Part shown: one piece after another, positions 17,198 through 26,897 of the stretch
Layout: each line of letters starts with the position of its first letter
How positions within the stretch are numbered: the stretch's first letter is position 1
NCBI GenBank assembly: GCA_012837715.1
Contig: DUQR01000045.1
Location: 115,317-179,316 of the forward strand
DNA from: Bacillota bacterium
Lineage (GTDB): Bacteria; Bacillota; UBA4882; UBA10575
Direction of reading: 5' to 3'
Length of the DNA: 64,000 nt
The notes under the pieces: model-generated
Database searches by the model: none
The model's input: the letters and a program-made list of their open reading frames with translations, nothing else
What the model was told of the DNA's origin: nothing
Program-made: the position numbers and the translations under genes

Positions 17198-17574
17198 TTT
17201 TCCCTCTAGATCTTCGGCCTTTTCTGGCTCTTTCCTGCTGTTTTACTTCCAAAAGGTATTTTGCCCTATTCCCTCCTTAGAAAATAGCTTAAGTTGTTCA
17301 CCCGACTTTGATTAAATTACGGATCGACACGGCCGGTAGTCGGCAGGAATAACCAATTCAAGCGTGGCCGGGGGCATCTGGCCTCACCGGGCTTCGAATT
17401 TTCCCCACTTGGCTCAAGCTGGTGGTAGCCAGCGTGAGTGACTAGTTTACTTCAAAGATTTGCCATAAGAAAAAGGCTAATAGCGCTTACTCAACGCCTT
17501 AGCCTTTTTTGGTGATTTGGGGAGCAGTCGGCCGTCTCGACGTCCGCCCAAAAATCTGAACCCAGTAAACTTAT
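17198..17574. other. Intergenic region between ppdK and DUF3866
   Basis: This 377-base gap holds the ppdK terminator (17470-17509) and the DUF3866 promoter region. The part from 17330 to 17455 is GC-rich and can form several short hairpins, but I could not match it to a known riboswitch or RNA family. No open frame is convincing. Confidence 0.5.
17470..17509 (-). terminator. ppdK terminator
   Basis: AAAAAGGCTAA (17470-17480) pairs with TTAGCCTTTTT (17499-17509) around an 18-nt loop. T-runs occur on both sides, so it may work in both directions. Confidence 0.7.
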
Positions 17575-20283
17575 TTACTGTCGACGGGGGTTTTTCACCT
17601 GGGCTTGGGCGGCCGCCAACCGGGCAAGCGGTACCCTAAAGGGTGAACAAGAAACATAGTTCATCCCGATCCGATGGCAGAACTCGACCGAGCTCGGATC
17701 GCCGCCGTGCTCGCCACAGATTCCTACCTTCAAATCAGGCCGGGTCGCCCGTCCTTTCGTCAGTCCGATCTCCAGTAATTGACCGACACCTTCTTGGTCT
17801 AATCTCTGGAAGACGTCATCTTGGAGGATCTTCAGGTCAACGTAGGCCGGTAAGAAGCGTCCGGCATCATCCCGACTGTAACCGAAGGCCATTTGGGTCA
17901 TGTCATTGGTGCCGAAAGAGAAGAATTCAGCCTCTTCCGCAATCTGGTCGGCGATCAAGGCCGCCCGCGGCAGTTCAATCATGGTGCCAATCTGGTACTC
18001 GATTTGCACGCCTTCTTCCTTCATCACTTCTTCGGCTACCCGTACACTATACTCTTTGATCAGTTTCAGTTCCCCGGTGGTTCCGACCAAGGGAATCATC
18101 ACTTCCGGTACAACCTTCTGCCCTTTCTTACTGAGAGCGCAAGCGGCTTCAAAAATAGCGCGGACTTGGGTCTCAAAGATTTCCGGATAGATTACCCCTA
18201 GACGGCAACCGCGGAAACCCAACATGGGGTTAAATTCGCTCAAGGAATTAACCTTTGCGATAACCTTTTCTACCGGAATCCCCATCTCTTTGGCCATTTC
18301 TTCCTGGCCTTTCCGGTCATGGGGTAGGAATTCATGCAAGGGTGGATCCAGCAACCGGATGGTCACCGGCAGATCCTTCATTGCTTCAAAGATCGCCATG
18401 AAATCGGCTTTTTGGTAAGGTAATATTTTTGCTAGGGCTTTCTTGCGGGCTTCCACATCATCGGCCAGGATCATCTCACGCACTGCCATAATCCGTTCAT
18501 GCTCAGGACCGAAGAACATATGCTCCGTGCGGCAGAGTCCGATCCCTTCCGCCCCAAAGCTGCGGGCCACTTCCGCATCATGGGGGGTATCCGCATTGGT
18601 CCTCACCTTCAAAACCCGGACCTGATCAGCCCAAGACATTAAAGTCTCAAAATTTCCGGCAATCTCGGGCTCAACCAAAGGAGCTTGCCCCAAAATGATA
18701 TCCCCGGTGGAACCGTTCAACGTGAGCCAATCGCCTTCTTTAAGGACTTGCCCATTAATGGTCACGATCTTTTTCGCTTCATCAATTAGAGCTTCACTAC
18801 AGCCTGCCACACAACATTTACCCATACCCCGGGCAACAACTGCCGCATGGGAAGTCATTCCCCCGCGGGCGGTTAAGATTCCCTGGGCCGCATGCATTCC
18901 GCTGATATCTTCCGGTGAAGTCTCAGTCCGGACCAAGATCACTTTCCGGCCTTGGTCATTCCACTGCTCTGCCTCTTCCGCAGTAAATACAATTTGGCCA
19001 ACGGCAGCGCCGGGACTGGCCGGCAAACCCTTAGCAATCTTCTCTACTTGGGCTTTGGGATCGATCATCGGATGCAGGAGTTGATCCAACTGTTCCGGCT
19101 CCACACGGAGCAGGGCTGTTTGTTGATCGATTAAGCCCTCTTCCACCAGATCAACGGCAATTTTAATCGCCGCTTGGCCTGTCCGTTTTCCATTCCTAGT
19201 TTGCAGCATGTACAATTTTCGGTCTTGGATGGTAAACTCAATATCCTGCATATCTTTATAGTGTTTTTCTAAAGTCTGCCTTAGCTGTAACAACTGTTGA
19301 TAGCACTCGGGCATATATTCCTCAAGGGAAGGATATTTGGCCTTCCGCTCTTCTTCAGAGATCCCGTTTTCCTTCGCCCATTGCTGTGAAGCTTCCAAAC
19401 TGATCTCTTGGGGCGTTCTGATTCCGGCCACTACATCCTCGCCCTGGGCGTTGATGAGGAATTCGCCATAAAACTTATTCTCACCCGTTGACGGGTTTCG
19501 GGTAAAAGCAACCCCAGTGGCAGAATTGTCACCCATATTCCCAAAGACCATAGCTTGAATATTAACGGCCGTCCCCCATTCTTCGGGAATCTTGTTTAAC
19601 TTACGATAGGTAATCGCCCGTGGGTTCATCCAGGAGGAAAAAACGGCGTTAATCGCACCGTGCAATTGCTCCCAAGGATCACTGGGGAACTCTTTTTGTA
19701 AATTCGTTTTGACCCACGCTTTATACTTCCCAACCAGATCTTTCAGATCTTCCGCTGTTAACTCATGATCTAGCTTAACGCCTTTTTCTTCCTTCTTCTG
19801 TTCTAAAATTCCTTCGAAAGCATTATGTTCGATGCCAAGCACCACATTACCGTACATCTGAATAAAGCGGCGGTAACTGTCCCAGGCAAACCGTTCGTTC
19901 CCGGAACTTTTAATCAATCCCTGTACGGTATCGTCGTTTAAACCCAAATTCAGGATGGTATCCATCATCCCCGGCATGGAGGCTCGGGCGCCGGAACGTA
20001 CCGACACTAACAGGGGATTGTTGGCGTCACCAAAGAGTTTCCCCATCGCCTCCTCCACTTTTTTCATGTTGGCTTTAATCTCTTCTTCCAACCCGGCAGG
20101 CCATTGCCGATTATTCTCATAATAACTGGTACAAACCTCGGTTGTAATTGTAAAGCCAGCGGGAACAGGAATTCCCAAATTGGTCATCTCGGCTAAATTG
20201 GCCCCTTTACCGCCGAGTAAATTACGCATTTCGGCCGTACCGTCGGCTTTACCTTTCCCGAAAAAATAGACATTTTTTGACAT
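17575..20283 (-). CDS. ppdK: Pyruvate, phosphate dikinase
   Basis: PPDK interconverts pyruvate, ATP and phosphate with phosphoenolpyruvate, AMP and PPi. In anaerobic Bacillota it can replace pyruvate kinase or drive gluconeogenesis. The 902-residue protein has the N-terminal ATP-grasp nucleotide domain, the swivelling domain with [15 protein letters not shown] (catalytic His) and the C-terminal PEP domain ending with CGEHGGDP. No deletion or frameshift is seen. A 17-bp palindrome sits about 30 bases before the ATG, and a terminator follows. It seems to be monocistronic. Confidence 0.96.
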   Translation of the reverse strand: MSKNVYFFGKGKADGTAEMRNLLGGKGANLAEMTNLGIPVPAGFTITTEVCTSYYENNRQWPAGLEEEIKANMKKVEEAMGKLFGDANNPLLVSVRSGARASMPGMMDTILNLGLNDDTVQGLIKSSGNERFAWDSYRRFIQMYGNVVLGIEHNAFEGILEQKKEEKGVKLDHELTAEDLKDLVGKYKAWVKTNLQKEFPSDPWEQLHGAINAVFSSWMNPRAITYRKLNKIPEEWGTAVNIQAMVFGNMGDNSATGVAFTRNPSTGENKFYGEFLINAQGEDVVAGIRTPQEISLEASQQWAKENGISEEERKAKYPSLEEYMPECYQQLLQLRQTLEKHYKDMQDIEFTIQDRKLYMLQTRNGKRTGQAAIKIAVDLVEEGLIDQQTALLRVEPEQLDQLLHPMIDPKAQVEKIAKGLPASPGAAVGQIVFTAEEAEQWNDQGRKVILVRTETSPEDISGMHAAQGILTARGGMTSHAAVVARGMGKCCVAGCSEALIDEAKKIVTINGQVLKEGDWLTLNGSTGDIILGQAPLVEPEIAGNFETLMSWADQVRVLKVRTNADTPHDAEVARSFGAEGIGLCRTEHMFFGPEHERIMAVREMILADDVEARKKALAKILPYQKADFMAIFEAMKDLPVTIRLLDPPLHEFLPHDRKGQEEMAKEMGIPVEKVIAKVNSLSEFNPMLGFRGCRLGVIYPEIFETQVRAIFEAACALSKKGQKVVPEVMIPLVGTTGELKLIKEYSVRVAEEVMKEEGVQIEYQIGTMIELPRAALIADQIAEEAEFFSFGTNDMTQMAFGYSRDDAGRFLPAYVDLKILQDDVFQRLDQEGVGQLLEIGLTKGRATRPDLKVGICGEHGGDPSSVEFCHRIGMNYVSCSPFRVPLARLAAAQAQVKNPRRQ

Positions 20284-20312
20284 GCTACTCCTCCATTCTT
20301 ATGTATGAATTC

Positions 20313-20329
20313 ACCATGAACTTCATGGT
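20313..20329. promoter_or_regulatory. Palindrome in the ppdK leader
   Basis: ACCATGAAGTTCATGGT (minus strand) is a perfect 8-bp inverted repeat around one base. It lies 30-46 bases upstream of the ppdK start. It could be an operator for a dimeric regulator, but there is no known match. Confidence 0.35.
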
Positions 20330-20495
20330 TGATGGCTTAAACAGTTCTATTTTCCCCTCTTTGCCAATGGTAATCCATTCTCGTCTCTTCTGCATCAAAA
20401 TTACCACCGGACCAAAATCTAATTCGCAAGCAAAACCCTTGAAAACCAGTTAGCGGCATTTCCTTTAGTAATATACTGTATTCATGAATAAAAGT

Positions 20496-21365
20496 CTAGT
20501 CCTTTCCCAATTTCTCTCCATTTTGTAATATAGCGGCCTCTACTGTGTTCTTCATCAGCATGGCAATGGTCATCGGCCCGACTCCACCGGGAACCGGAGT
20601 AATCGCCCCCGCCACCTCCAGAACAGAAGGGAAATCCACATCGCCGACGACTTTTCCCGAAGGAAGACGGTTCATCCCGACATCAATCACAACCGCGCCG
20701 GGTTTGACCATTGAGCCGTCGATCAGCCCGGCCTTCCCCACTGCGACGACTAGGAGATCAGCGCGCCGGGTAAGATCCGCCAAGTTCCGGGTGCGGGAGT
20801 GACAGATGGTCACGGTGGCATGTTCCTGTAACAAAAGATGGGCAACGGGTTTCCCCACAATATTACTGCGGCCGACCACCACGCAATCCCGGCCGACCAC
20901 CTCCACCCCGCTGGCTTTGATTAAGGCGAGAATACCTGCAGGAGTACAAGGGCAGAGCCCCTTTTCGCCCCGTAATAAACGACCGAGATTAACCGGATGA
21001 AAGCCGTCCACATCCTTTTCCGGATTGATCTGAGCAGTCACTTCCTCTTCCCGGAGCGGGGCCGGCAGGGGAAGTTGCACTAAGATTCCGTGAACTTTCG
21101 GATCTGCATTCAACTGGTCCACCAAGGCCTTTAATTCCTCTTCCTTGGTATCGGCTGGTAAATGATAGACTTGGGAAGCAATCCCCAGTTCTTCACAGTT
21201 CTTTTTCTTGTTCCGCACATAAATCTGGGAAGCCGGGTCGTCACCGACCAAAACAACAGCTAACCCCGGGAGTACCCCAGCAGCCACCAGTTTTTCCACT
21301 TCTCCACGGACCGCCTGCTTAACCTGGGTGGCCAAAGCCTTTCCGTCAATAATCTTCGCGGTCAT
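20496..21365 (-). CDS. folD: Bifunctional methylene-THF dehydrogenase / methenyl-THF cyclohydrolase
   Basis: FolD oxidises 5,10-methylene-THF and hydrolyses methenyl-THF to 10-formyl-THF. The family motifs are present: the [14 protein letters not shown] region with the active-site Lys, QLPLP, DVDGFHP, and the Rossmann [29 protein letters not shown] is near the C-terminus. Length (289) is normal. It begins 31 bases after fhs on the same strand, forming a one-carbon operon that provides formyl-THF. Confidence 0.96.
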   Translation of the reverse strand: MTAKIIDGKALATQVKQAVRGEVEKLVAAGVLPGLAVVLVGDDPASQIYVRNKKKNCEELGIASQVYHLPADTKEEELKALVDQLNADPKVHGILVQLPLPAPLREEEVTAQINPEKDVDGFHPVNLGRLLRGEKGLCPCTPAGILALIKASGVEVVGRDCVVVGRSNIVGKPVAHLLLQEHATVTICHSRTRNLADLTRRADLLVVAVGKAGLIDGSMVKPGAVVIDVGMNRLPSGKVVGDVDFPSVLEVAGAITPVPGGVGPMTIAMLMKNTVEAAILQNGEKLGKD

Positions 21366-21396
21366 AAAACCACCTCCAATTCATCGCACAACAATT

Positions 21397-23070
21397 CTAA
21401 AACAAACCGACAATTGTCCCATCAGACTGCAGATCAACTTTCTGGGCTGCCGGTGTTTTTGGCAAACCGGGCATCGTCAAGATATTCCCCGCATACACGA
21501 TAACAAAACCGGCTCCAGCCGCTAGTTTTAGATCGCGAACGGTTAACCTCCACCCTTTGGGTGCGCCTTTCTTTTTTGGGTCATCCGCCAACGACATCTG
21601 CGTTTTTGCCACACAGACGGGGAGATCTTCATAACCTAAGGCCTTAATCTCGGTCAAAGCCCGACGGGCTTCCTTCGTATAATCAACCCCATCGGCACCG
21701 TAAACCTTGGTAGCCAGTAACGCAATTTTCTCTTCAATCGGGGTCTCCTTACCATACAACGGGGTAAATTGGTTCTCTCCCCTTTCCAAGAGGGCCAAGA
21801 CTTGCTCCGCCAGTTTGCGTCCGCCAAGTCCGCCTTGGGTTACTACTTCGGAAAGAGCGACTGGAACGCCCTGGGTCCGGCAATAATCTTCCACGACGGT
21901 CAATTCTTCCGGATCATCGGTGGCAAACTTGTTCAAGGCCACGACTACCGGTAAATGAAAAACCGTCCGTAGATTAGAAAGATGTTTTGCTAAATTACTT
22001 AAGCCACGCCGGACAGCATCCGGATCTTTTTCCGTTATCCGCTCCATTGCAACTCCCCCATGGCTTTTCAGGGCGCGGACCGAAGCCACCAGGACAACCA
22101 CATCCGGTTTGAGACCAAATTGGGGGGCGACCAGATCGAAGAACTTTTCAGCTCCTAAATCGGAAGCAAATCCTCCTTCGGTGACCACATAGTCGGCGAG
22201 TTTTAAAGCCAGTCTGGTCGCGACGATACTATTATTCCCGTGGGCGATATTGGCAAAAGGTCCGCCATGGATGAAGGCGGGTTGCCCTTCCAAAGTCTGG
22301 ACCAGGTTTGGTTTCATTGCTTCCTTCAGGAGAACCGCCATAGCCCCAACCACACCTAGATCCCGGGCAAATATCGGCCTGCCCCCGTAAGTATAGGCCA
22401 CCAGAATCGAACCCAACCGTTGCTTTAAATCTTCCAGGTCGGTCGCCAGACATAAAATAGCCATGACCTCCGAAGCAACTGTAATATCAAAACCACTTTC
22501 CCGGACGACACCGTTACTTTTCGCCCCTAAACCCACAATGATCTGGCGGAGCTGACGGTCGGAGATATCCAGCACCCGCCGCCAGATCACCCGCTTCGGG
22601 TCGATCGCCAACGCATTACCCTGATAGAGATGATTATCAATCACCGCGGCCAACAAATTATGAGCAGCGGTAACCGCATGTAAATCGCCGGTAAAATGCA
22701 GGTTAATCTCATCCATGGGTAGTACTTGCGCATAACCGCCGCCGGCGGCTCCCCCTTTAACACCAAAGGTCGGTCCTAGCGAGGGTTCGCGTAAAGCTAC
22801 GATTGCTTTTTTCCCCAGCCGACCGAGGGCTTGGGTCAGCCCCACAGCAGTACAGGTCTTTCCTTCCCCAGCTGGAGTCGGGGTAATCGCCGTGACGTAA
22901 ATTAGTCTTCCATCGGGAGAACAACCCCGTTTTTGCAGGGCAGTCAAAGAAACTTTAGCTTTATATCGACCATAAAGTTCGTATTCCTCATCACTTAAAC
23001 CAATCTCCGTAGCCACTTCCGTAATCGGTCGCATCTTAGCCTGCTGGGCAATTTCGATGTCGCTACGCAT
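21397..23070 (-). CDS. fhs: Formate-tetrahydrofolate ligase
   Basis: Fhs joins formate to THF with ATP, the entry of formate into the folate pool and the methyl branch of acetogenesis. The P-loop TPTPAGEGKT lies at about 64-73, followed by REPSLGPTFGVKGGAAGGGYAQ-type sequence and FTGDLHAVTAAHNLL. ATG 23070 is chosen for AAGGAG 8 nt upstream; GTG 23079 is inside this region. The length of 557 residues matches clostridial enzymes. Paired with folD. Presence of these two genes alone does not prove acetogenesis. Confidence 0.96.
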   Translation of the reverse strand: MRSDIEIAQQAKMRPITEVATEIGLSDEEYELYGRYKAKVSLTALQKRGCSPDGRLIYVTAITPTPAGEGKTCTAVGLTQALGRLGKKAIVALREPSLGPTFGVKGGAAGGGYAQVLPMDEINLHFTGDLHAVTAAHNLLAAVIDNHLYQGNALAIDPKRVIWRRVLDISDRQLRQIIVGLGAKSNGVVRESGFDITVASEVMAILCLATDLEDLKQRLGSILVAYTYGGRPIFARDLGVVGAMAVLLKEAMKPNLVQTLEGQPAFIHGGPFANIAHGNNSIVATRLALKLADYVVTEGGFASDLGAEKFFDLVAPQFGLKPDVVVLVASVRALKSHGGVAMERITEKDPDAVRRGLSNLAKHLSNLRTVFHLPVVVALNKFATDDPEELTVVEDYCRTQGVPVALSEVVTQGGLGGRKLAEQVLALLERGENQFTPLYGKETPIEEKIALLATKVYGADGVDYTKEARRALTEIKALGYEDLPVCVAKTQMSLADDPKKKGAPKGWRLTVRDLKLAAGAGFVIVYAGNILTMPGLPKTPAAQKVDLQSDGTIVGLF

Positions 23071-23090
23071 CCTGTTCACTCCTTCTTCGT

Positions 23091-23207
23091 GTTTTTTGCG
23101 TTATCCCTTGTTTCAATCATTCCTAAACTAGGTATTATCCTTTAAAATAAAAATGAAAACTATATATTGTACTGATCTCCTTTTTAATGACTATAACACA
23201 CGAGTTT
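23091..23207. repeat. Dispersed intergenic repeat, copy C
   Basis: This copy lies between murI and fhs. It shares an exact 18-base string with copy E (23154-23171 reversed against 39242-39259) and, near its other end, TTTTTTGCGTTATCCC-type sequence with copy A. Its murI-side end is degenerate. Confidence 0.6.
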
Positions 23208-23210
23208 ATC

Positions 23211-24020
23211 TTATGTTGAAAACGCTGCCGGTAGCGGTCTTACTCCTTCCCCCCGATGGCCCCATAGCCTTTCAATCACCGGACCGACCACGGACGGGTC
23301 ACCGGAGGTATAAAACCACTCCCTCCCCATCTGCTGGCTTGAGGTGAGAAGCATTGTTTGGGCCAGTACCCGTTGGGTCTGCCGTGCAACCGGCGCTCCC
23401 GTATCAATGATCTGAATCCCCGGCTTAACCAGTTGCTCGACCAAAGGACGGAGAAAAGGATAATGGGTACAACCTAAAACTACTACATCAACACCCTTTT
23501 CTTCCAGTGGTTCAAGGTAATGTTGAAGCATTGCTACGGTTTCGGGAGTATCGATCGCTCCAGCCTCCACTTGCGCTACAAGTCCGGGGCAAGCTTGATT
23601 AACCACCGTAATTCCTCCTCCAAACTGCTCCACTAAAGAAGTGAACCTTTCGCCGGAAAGAGTAAGGCCGGTGGCGAGCACCCCAATCTTTTTTTTCTTG
23701 GTAAACAAAGCCGCTTGTTTGATCGCCGGTTCCACCCCAACAATGGGCAAAGGAAATTCCGCCCGCAACTCTTTCAGAGCGGCAACCGAGGCTGAATTAC
23801 ACGCCACGACAATAAGCTTTACCTTTCTGGCCAAAAAAAAGCGGGTAATCTGCCTGGCCCGTTCCTGGATGGCTTGGGGGGTCTTCTCCCCGTAGGGACA
23901 AAACTTAGAATCGGCCACATAGATCAGATCTTCATGCGGTAGCAACCGGCGAATCTCTTTCATGATCGATAATCCTCCAACCCCGGAATCAAAGAGGCCG
24001 ATCGGATCCTGGGCCGCCAT
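23211..24020 (-). CDS. murI: Glutamate racemase
   Basis: MurI makes D-glutamate for peptidoglycan. The signature FDSGVGGLSI (10-19) and the two catalytic cysteines C74 (VVACNSAS) and C184 (LGCTHYPF) are present. The first motif is usually ACNTAS; here Thr is Ser, a conservative change. Length is 269 residues. AAGAAGGTGATG lies before the ATG. It is on the same strand as the ABC exporter genes upstream, with a 98-bp gap containing a TATAAT. Confidence 0.94.
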   Translation of the reverse strand: MAAQDPIGLFDSGVGGLSIMKEIRRLLPHEDLIYVADSKFCPYGEKTPQAIQERARQITRFFLARKVKLIVVACNSASVAALKELRAEFPLPIVGVEPAIKQAALFTKKKKIGVLATGLTLSGERFTSLVEQFGGGITVVNQACPGLVAQVEAGAIDTPETVAMLQHYLEPLEEKGVDVVVLGCTHYPFLRPLVEQLVKPGIQIIDTGAPVARQTQRVLAQTMLLTSSQQMGREWFYTSGDPSVVGPVIERLWGHRGEGVRPLPAAFST

Positions 24021-24118
24021 TCTTCATCACCTTCTTATTGGAATTAACTTAGTATGGGTGTTGGTCGCTCAGATAAAGGATTCTCTTTGCCAGCCTTCCC
24101 CATCTTCTCTATTATATC

Positions 24119-25690
24119 TCAACCACCGATCCGCTTAAACCGTTCAAGCATAACCCAATACAAATATCTCCTTATAAGCAAGGTCAGAAAGGAGAAAAGG
24201 ATTCCGCAAGTAAAAAGAAGTCTGTTTATTCCGGCTTCCGGAAAACAACGAAAGACAACCAAAGGAATTAATGATAACAACGGTCGATAGGCTAAGGAAA
24301 GAAGAACGTTAAGATTGTTTTTGATCGCTGCCGCTGGATTACTCCAATTCAGAAAAGGCCGGTAAATATTGATCACCAGATCTGTAGAGGCCAGTAACCA
24401 AGTGAGCATGGCAACAAAAAAGAAGCCGGAGAAGACGGCGGGAAATTGCGACGAAAAACTGAACATAATGGTCCCCATGACCAATAAGGAGGCAGTTATA
24501 TTGAGCAGAAACGTAGTATTAATCCGTGCCCGGAGGTTATCCCAAGCCGTGACCGGGAGAACCATTGTTTCCCAAAAAGCCTTTCCTTCCCGGGTAATAG
24601 CGGTCGCAGACAAATTGTTGAGCAAAGCTGGCGTTGAAGCTAAACCTACCCAGAAAAGGGTAAAACGGCGTGGCTGATCGAATAAAGAAAGTCTTTCCGC
24701 CGTAAAATCTCCGGAATGGAAACCGACCAGGAAAATCAGGATCGGAACCGCCGAACTCAACAGGGTATGCATTAAAAAAACCGGTTGTCTGATAATAATC
24801 AGAAGGTTTCTCCGTAGTAGTTGCCGGTATTTACCACGTGGACGGTAGACATAGTTTGATTTAGGCTTGACCCGTTTTATTCCGGAGAAAAGCAAAGCCG
24901 ACCGGTATAAGCGCCGGGCAAGGGCTTTCAGACCAAAATAACACAGGCCGTTTAAACTAAGGTAATAAATAATACTTAGCCAAGACCCGTTTATCATCTG
25001 GGCTGCCCAGCCGGCCGGTGGATAATACCGGATTAAACTTTCCGTGAGCGCTAACAGACGGACGGGGTTCTCCCCCATCATTAATAATTGGGCGCCCAGC
25101 ACTAATCCAAGAAGGACCAGGCCAAAAAGGAGCGAAAGTAGGTTTTTGCGGCCCCGGTTGGCCAGGAAAGTGGTAAACCCGAAAACGAACAGCGTAGCAA
25201 GGAAAAGAGGGAGAAAAGGGGTCAAGATTATTAACAGCAAACCACAAAGGAAAAAAAAGCTCTCCCCGCCCTTTTCCAGACCGATCAGGAACAAAACCGG
25301 AAGAAAAAGCAATAGATTAATCCCGGCGGTATACACCCAAACCACACTTAATTTGGCCAACACCAAATAATCTTCGGGAAGAGGAAGGGGGGCCAGAATC
25401 TGATAATCATCATTGTACAAAAAAATCGAGTTGAGCAGGGGAATAGCGGTAAACAACATCAGTAAGAACGTCATCATCATCAGATACGCGACCCCTAAAT
25501 CCGGACGCCCCCACTGGTTAAAATAACGGTAAACCTCTACCGACATTTGGAGAAAGGGGATCGTGAGAAAGCAGAGGGTTACGAGTAAGTATCCTTTTCT
25601 CGGCTTCTTCCCATTTATCCCGATCCCCCACCGGTATTTACTGAAAAATTCCCTTAGTTGAATACGGATTAATGTTTTAACCTTCCCCAT
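24119..25690 (-). CDS. ABC-2 type transporter permease
   Basis: The 523-residue protein has about 12 strongly hydrophobic segments with short loops, as in two-halves ABC-2 exporters. The first 14 bases overlap the end of the ATPase gene, so both are translated together and should form one exporter. No substrate can be inferred; such pairs export peptides, lipids or drugs. Basic loops (for example around residues 260-285) probably face the cytoplasm. No signal peptide is seen. Confidence 0.8.
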   Translation of the reverse strand: MGKVKTLIRIQLREFFSKYRWGIGINGKKPRKGYLLVTLCFLTIPFLQMSVEVYRYFNQWGRPDLGVAYLMMMTFLLMLFTAIPLLNSIFLYNDDYQILAPLPLPEDYLVLAKLSVVWVYTAGINLLLFLPVLFLIGLEKGGESFFFLCGLLLIILTPFLPLFLATLFVFGFTTFLANRGRKNLLSLLFGLVLLGLVLGAQLLMMGENPVRLLALTESLIRYYPPAGWAAQMINGSWLSIIYYLSLNGLCYFGLKALARRLYRSALLFSGIKRVKPKSNYVYRPRGKYRQLLRRNLLIIIRQPVFLMHTLLSSAVPILIFLVGFHSGDFTAERLSLFDQPRRFTLFWVGLASTPALLNNLSATAITREGKAFWETMVLPVTAWDNLRARINTTFLLNITASLLVMGTIMFSFSSQFPAVFSGFFFVAMLTWLLASTDLVINIYRPFLNWSNPAAAIKNNLNVLLSLAYRPLLSLIPLVVFRCFPEAGINRLLFTCGILFSFLTLLIRRYLYWVMLERFKRIGG

Positions 25691-26402
25691 CTTTCGTCAA
25701 CTCCAGGAAAATATCCTCCAGGCTATGGGCGGAGCCGTTTTTGATCCGCTCCACGCGGTCACAGACAATTAATTCCCCTTGGTTAATCAGACCAATCCGG
25801 TCACAGATCTCATCGACGACGGCTAACAGGTGGGAAGAGAAGAAGACCGTTCCCCCGGCTGCACAGTGTTCCCGCATAATATCTTTTAAATGCTTCGTCG
25901 CTAAAGGATCCAGCCCAACTAAGGGCTCGTCCAAGATAAATAAGGGGGCTTGGGGCAACAAGGCTCCGCAGATCAATAGTTTCTGCTTCATCCCGTGGGA
26001 GTAAGCTTGGATTAAGTCTCCCAACGCCGTATCGATGGCAAAAAGGCGCGTATACTTTTCAATCCGGTTCCGTCGTTCCCGCCCGGGAACTTCATACATA
26101 TCCGCCAGAAAATTCAAATATTCAATCCCCTTAAGCCCGGTGAAAATCTCCGGATGATCAGGAACATAGGTAAAATTTCTTTTGGCTTCCACCGGTAAGG
26201 TAGCTAAATCAATCCCGTTGAGCAGAATCCGTCCGGAGGTCGGGGGAAGCAGACCGGTGATCATCTTAATCGTGGTGGTCTTCCCGGCGCCGTTGGGTCC
26301 GATAAAACCAAAAATTTCGCCGGCGTTAACCTTCAAATTTAATTCCTTAACCGCCATCTTTTTACCATCATAAGTTTTGTTGACATCCTTTAATACTAGC
26401 AT
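25677..26402 (-). CDS. ABC transporter ATP-binding protein
   Basis: A 241-residue ABC ATPase. Walker A GPNGAGKTT (35-43), the Q-loop region, the signature YSHGMKQK in place of LSGGQ, Walker B LFILDEP and a following switch His in SSHLL are visible. The SHGMKQK signature is typical of EcsA-like ATPases paired with ABC-2 permeases. It is the first gene of the exporter pair. A hairpin terminator from the zinc-ribbon gene lies upstream. Confidence 0.92.
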   Translation of the reverse strand: MLVLKDVNKTYDGKKMAVKELNLKVNAGEIFGFIGPNGAGKTTTIKMITGLLPPTSGRILLNGIDLATLPVEAKRNFTYVPDHPEIFTGLKGIEYLNFLADMYEVPGRERRNRIEKYTRLFAIDTALGDLIQAYSHGMKQKLLICGALLPQAPLFILDEPLVGLDPLATKHLKDIMREHCAAGGTVFFSSHLLAVVDEICDRIGLINQGELIVCDRVERIKNGSAHSLEDIFLELTKDGEG

Positions 26403-26473
26403 GCATTCCCTTCCTTACCCTTGCTCTCTTCCTATCAGCCGCTACGGTCTACACTCTAATTTTAAGTCATAAC

Positions 26474-26498
26474 GAATAAAACCTGCCCAAGAGCAGGT
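26474..26498 (-). terminator. Terminator after the zinc-ribbon gene
   Basis: ACCTGC (26481-26486) pairs with GCAGGT (26493-26498) around six bases. On the minus strand the stem is followed by TTTATTCG. It directly adjoins the stop codon. Confidence 0.6.
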
Positions 26499-26642
26499 CT
26501 AGCGGGGAAGCGGTACTTTTTCCTCTTTTTTTGCCTGTTGGCGGTGGCATTCGACACAAACTGCACCTTCGTCGTAGAGATAACAATTGGGCGGATCGAA
26601 TTGAACTTTTTTTCCACAAAAAATACAAACCCAAAGATTCAT
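26499..26642 (-). CDS. Small zinc-ribbon protein
   Basis: The 47-residue peptide starts MNLWVCIFCGKK and contains two CxxC knuckles, CIFC and CVEC-H, spaced for one zinc ion, then a basic tail. ATG 26642 is chosen for GGGGGGAG 5 nt upstream; the frame continues upstream without a ribosome site. Function unknown; the size and motif suggest a metal-binding accessory or regulatory protein. Confidence 0.65.
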   Translation of the reverse strand: MNLWVCIFCGKKVQFDPPNCYLYDEGAVCVECHRQQAKKEEKVPLPR

Positions 26643-26810
26643 CTTCACTCCCCCCAATACCTTAGAGATTATTTTCTTGACTAAGCTAAATAACAATTAC
26701 ATATTCGCGACGAAGGATAGGATTCCTTTTTTCGCCAAGGGATTTTTATCTCCAACCCGCCAGTTTCTTTTGTTACCATATTTTACTGTGGCAAAGCTTT
26801 CGTCCTTGCA

Positions 26811-26840
26811 TTGACTTCTTGATTCTCAATAAATTAAAAT
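26811..26840 (+). promoter_or_regulatory. Sigma-A-like promoter for the TPR-SpoIID gene
   Basis: TTGACT (26811-26816) and TAAAAT (26835-26840) are 18 bp apart. The start codon is 57 bases downstream. Confidence 0.5.
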
Positions 26841-26897
26841 GAAAGAGGCCATAGTCTTCTCCAGAATTTCAATGTTTTGTAACGAAAGGAAAAGAAA

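Noticed and set aside
17330..17455. Possible structured RNA or second repeat family, compared with 59650-59760
   Set aside because: Only short similar words (CTGGCTC, AGCTTG) are shared; I could not build a convincing alignment or match a known riboswitch.
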